Source: an uncultured Geobacteraceae bacterium
GTDB taxonomy: Bacteria > Desulfobacterota > Desulfuromonadia > Geobacterales > Pseudopelobacteraceae
Direction: 5' to 3'
NCBI GenBank assembly: GCA_903879825.1
Contig: CAIRND010000196.1
Span: 1-8,576, forward strand
Length of the DNA stretch: 8,576 nt
Of the stretch, positions 6,558 to 8,576 are shown in pieces (positions within the stretch are counted from its first letter, which is position 1; each line of letters opens with the position of its first letter). Both the position numbers and the translations under genes were made by a program. Below the pieces are notes generated by a model. That model was given only the letters and a program-made list of their open reading frames with translations, searched no databases and was not told where the DNA came from.

Positions 6558-8191
6558 GCGATCTTCCCTGCTGCCCAGACGGCCAGTTTCTCACGGAATA
6601 TTTTGGCATTGTGGCGAATATCAACCGGAAAGGCGGGGTGAAAGAGAATCTGGCGGATGTTTTTGGTGTGGGGATAACGGCTGCCAAGTTCAAGAAGTTC
6701 CGAGCGGATCAGCTCCTGTGGCGGTGTACCAGCCTTTGTCTCCAGCTCTACGCAGAGTACCGGTTGCTGGCTGCCTGCTTCCCCCAGGCCGACCAATGCC
6801 GTACGGAAGACCGCTGGATGAGTATTGAATATTCCTTCAACCGGGATGGTGAAAAGAGTGCCTCGGGATGTTATTACCCGGTGGGCCTTGCGACCACAGA
6901 ACCAGATTCTGCCGCTGCTGTCACGATAGCCGACATCACCCATCCGGTGCCAGATTCCGCCGGAAGGATCAGGAATCTTGGCCAGTTTAGTCGCCTCGGG
7001 GCGGTTCAAGTAGGCAGTGCTGACCTGCGGCCCTCGTACGGTGATCTCACCAACCTCCCAGAGAGGCAGCGCCAGGTCGTCGCTCCAGATACCAACCGGG
7101 GTATCGGTAATCGGGATAATGGCAATGGTGATGCTGTTCACCGGGCGGCCGATGCAGACACCGTGCCCCTCGCCGGTCATGGCACCGGTTTCAGCCAGTA
7201 CCTCGCGGCTGCCGATGGAGCTAACCGGCAGTGCTTCGGTGGCACCATAGGGGGTGAATATTTCAGCATCCTCCGGCAGCATCGCGGCAAAACGTGCCAG
7301 TACCGCCGCCGGAACCGGTGCCCCGGCAGAAATCACGCGCTTAACAGATGGCAGCGTGATGGCATGCGCTGCTGCATAGCGTCCCACCCGGTTCAACAGG
7401 GCAGGGGAGCCGAACATTGTCGTGACGGAATATGTCGTGGCAGGGCCGATAATCTGTTGAGGATCAACCGTTCCGGGACGGGTGAAATCCATCTGTGGAA
7501 TGAGCGCGGTCATGCCGAGGGCTGGAGCGAACAGGGCGAACAGAGGAAAAGTTGGCAGGTCGACCTCGCCGGGGCGGATATCGTACAGCTCCCGCAAGGT
7601 ATCAACCTGTGCCGTAAAGGTGCCGTGGCTGTAAATTGCTCCTTTGGGCGGGCCGGTACTGCCGCTGGTAAACAAGATTGCGGCCACATCATCCGGGCCG
7701 GTTTGTGCGGCGTTAAACACAGATACTGAGGCAGTGCGGCGCAGCTCATCAAGCGGCACGCCGCCCCAGATGGCTCCACCAGCGATAACAACGGTGATGC
7801 GGATGCTTTTGCGTCCCCAGCCAAGGATACGTCTGGCCAGATGAGCTTTGGGAATGCCGATAAACGCTTCCGGCTCCGCCTCTGCCAGACATCTTTTCAT
7901 GTTGCGCGCACCGATGCCCGGATCGATGAATACCGGCACGGCGCCGACCTTGAACAGGGCAAAGGTTACTGAAAACAGCTCGGGGGATGGCGGCACCAGC
8001 AACGCAACCCGCATTCCCCGAACAATGCCGATACTCCCCAAACCAGCTGCAATGCAATCACTATCCTGATCCAGTTCACGAAAGGTTACCGAACAACCTT
8101 TGCTGGGAAAGATGATGGCGGGGGTATCTGGCTGCAACCGCGCCATTTCGGTCAGCGGTCGGGAAATGTTGACGATGTCTGTGTTGATCAT
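6554..8191 (-). CDS. oleC: OleC-type beta-lactone synthetase (AMP-forming ligase superfamily)
   Basis: A 545-residue member of the ANL adenylating superfamily. OleC converts 2-alkyl-3-hydroxy acids, with ATP, to cis-beta-lactones, which OleB then decarboxylates to long-chain cis-olefins. ANL motifs appear in order: the P-loop ILFTSGSTGPPKG (172-184), PLFALFAPALGMT (216-228, the OleC-like replacement of the usual acyl-pocket segment), TPYGATEALPVSSI (313-326), the HRMGDVGYRDSSGRIWFCGR hinge region (415-434), and the C-terminal catalytic lysine K530 in DIRHNAKI. The N-terminus (ISRPLTEMARLQPDTPAI) agrees with the family, supporting this ATG although the Shine-Dalgarno is only GGAT (8197-8200). 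oleD follows with a 4-nt overlap. Related beta-lactone ligases occur in lipstatin and nocardiolactone pathways. Without oleA/oleB in view the final product cannot be fixed. Confidence 0.9.
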   Translation of the reverse strand: MINTDIVNISRPLTEMARLQPDTPAIIFPSKGCSVTFRELDQDSDCIAAGLGSIGIVRGMRVALLVPPSPELFSVTFALFKVGAVPVFIDPGIGARNMKRCLAEAEPEAFIGIPKAHLARRILGWGRKSIRITVVIAGGAIWGGVPLDELRRTASVSVFNAAQTGPDDVAAILFTSGSTGPPKGAIYSHGTFTAQVDTLRELYDIRPGEVDLPTFPLFALFAPALGMTALIPQMDFTRPGTVDPQQIIGPATTYSVTTMFGSPALLNRVGRYAAAHAITLPSVKRVISAGAPVPAAVLARFAAMLPEDAEIFTPYGATEALPVSSIGSREVLAETGAMTGEGHGVCIGRPVNSITIAIIPITDTPVGIWSDDLALPLWEVGEITVRGPQVSTAYLNRPEATKLAKIPDPSGGIWHRMGDVGYRDSSGRIWFCGRKAHRVITSRGTLFTIPVEGIFNTHPAVFRTALVGLGEAGSQQPVLCVELETKAGTPPQELIRSELLELGSRYPHTKNIRQILFHPAFPVDIRHNAKIFREKLAVWAAGKIA

Positions 8192-8272
8192 GGAGTATCC
8201 AAATAACGGCGTTGATTGTGAAGCGTGACAGAGTCTTGACCACGGAGGAAAAGGGTGAAAATCTGTTCTACC

Positions 8273-8365
8273 TCACTTGTTAAGCGGGCAAGAAGATGAC
8301 CCGCAGTCTTGTGGGTGGGTCAAATTTTCTGGTTGGCAAATCGGTTTTTTATCCTGTTGAGACAT
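8273..8365 (-). CDS. Possible 30-residue Cys-containing small protein
   Basis: An ATG at 8365 opens 30 codons to a TGA at 8273-8275. The product would be hydrophilic with three cysteines (C10, C21, C26) and a DCGSSSCP stretch (20-27) that looks like a metal- or thiol-type loop. It is in the same frame as the DUF2442 gene, beginning four codons after that gene's TGA. No Shine-Dalgarno is visible, and the ORF is short enough to be chance. I recognise no family. Confidence 0.22.
   Translation of the reverse strand: MSQQDKKPICQPENLTHPQDCGSSSCPLNK
8297..8322. repeat. Hairpin upstream of oleC
   Basis: TGACCCGC (8297-8304) pairs with GTGGGTCA (8315-8322) with one G-U, loop 10 nt; on the plus strand AAATTTT follows. 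An alternative pairing with the adjacent GTGGGT (8311-8316) exists. It sits in the 183-bp gap between DUF2442 and oleC, about 105 nt before the oleC start, so it could be a leader hairpin, an operator or a weak transcript end. I see no convincing sigma-70 promoter for oleC in this gap. Confidence 0.35.
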
Positions 8366-8374
8366 GACGCTATG

Positions 8375-8576
8375 TCACATTCGATTGGATATTTCAGCCT
8401 TCCCATTTATCCACAACTCAGATTCGCTCAGATCAACGTTGTCATTCCAGACAACTCCGTAGCCTGTTTGATCTACATGAACATTTTTGAAAAAAGCGTC
8501 GTCTTTGAGTGAGTAAAAAGAGGATTCGTTGAGGAGAGGGGCGCAGTCATACACCCTTGTGTCCCCAGTGGTGAAG
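8375..8576 (-). CDS. DUF2442 domain protein, C-terminal 66 residues (start outside window)
   Basis: On the minus strand the frame is open from the window edge to a TGA at 8375-8377, encoding 66 residues. It reads TGDTRVYDCAPLL (3-15), then SLKDDAFFKNVHVDQ (22-36), GYGVVWNDNVDLS (38-50) and ELWINGK (53-59). This is the DUF2442 pattern as I know it: 'F-x-(N/T)G-E-x-R-x-(F/Y)D-x-x-PLL', 'L-K-D-x-x-x-F', 'V-x-V', 'W-N-D-x-x-DLS-x-x-ELW-x-NG'. About 15-25 N-terminal residues should lie beyond the edge. The biochemical role is unknown. DUF2442 genes are often next to DUF4160 genes and have been suggested as toxin-antitoxin-like pairs; the neighbour beyond 8576 is not visible. It lies 183 bp upstream of oleC on the same strand. 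Its lower GC look than oleCD hints at separate origin (by eye, not computed). Confidence 0.82.
   Translation of the reverse strand, partial: FTTGDTRVYDCAPLLNESSFYSLKDDAFFKNVHVDQTGYGVVWNDNVDLSESELWINGKAEISNRM

Noticed and set aside
6611..7729. Long open frame (372 codons) on the plus strand opposite oleC
   Set aside because: It is a shadow of oleC: the minus-strand frame carries all ANL motifs, whereas this translation shows no domain pattern and no fitting ribosome site.
8438..8455. GTTGTC-attcca-GACAAC inverted repeat as an operator
   Set aside because: It lies inside the DUF2442 coding frame, is only 6 bp per arm, and is expected at this rate by chance.
8309..8512. 67-codon plus-strand ORF in the right-edge region
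   Set aside because: It is antisense to the DUF2442 gene, whose translation matches a known family; this one matches nothing.

Overview
The window most likely comes from a Gram-negative anaerobe of the old Deltaproteobacteria (Desulfuromonadales/Geobacter-Pelobacter-like, Desulfobacterota in the broad sense). This is inferred from the housekeeping proteins, the trpS-scpA-scpB gene order, an Fe-S type tryptophanyl-tRNA synthetase, a stand-alone AmmB/Memo gene and an olefin-type oleC-oleD pair. The lineage call rests on recalled family knowledge, not on a search.

Left part, 1-2143: the C-terminal three quarters of polynucleotide phosphorylase (pnp, +) enters from the left edge. It ends at a strong symmetrical hairpin that can stop transcription from both sides. 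dUTPase (dut, -) converges on the same hairpin. dut and trpS are divergent and share a 78-bp promoter region.

Centre, 2144-5389 (+): trpS, scpA, scpB and ammB form a tight head-to-tail run (1-bp gap, 11-bp overlap, 37-bp gap) and are probably one transcript. It combines tRNA-Trp charging, the kleisin and winged-helix subunits of the SMC condensin, and protein B of the AmmeMemoRadiSam system. An inverted repeat directly after ammB marks the end of the unit.

Right part, 5562-8191 (-): oleC and oleD overlap by 4 nt (ATGA) and encode a beta-lactone synthetase and an NAD(P)H-dependent reductase of head-to-head long-chain olefin (or beta-lactone) synthesis. The usual partners oleA (thiolase) and oleB (beta-lactone decarboxylase) are not in the window. 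The gene immediately upstream is instead a DUF2442 protein whose 5' end is cut by the right edge (8375-8576). It is easy to miss because its start codon lies outside the window.

Intergenic stretches are short (172 bp between ammB and oleD, 183 bp between DUF2442 and oleC). They hold inverted repeats, a possible scrap of a nitroreductase-like gene and a possible 30-codon Cys-containing ORF. I see no rRNA, tRNA, CRISPR array, insertion sequence or phage gene. Most of the window is ordinary chromosomal housekeeping. The least ordinary points are the split ole pathway, the partial DUF2442 gene and the four-cysteine motif in TrpRS.
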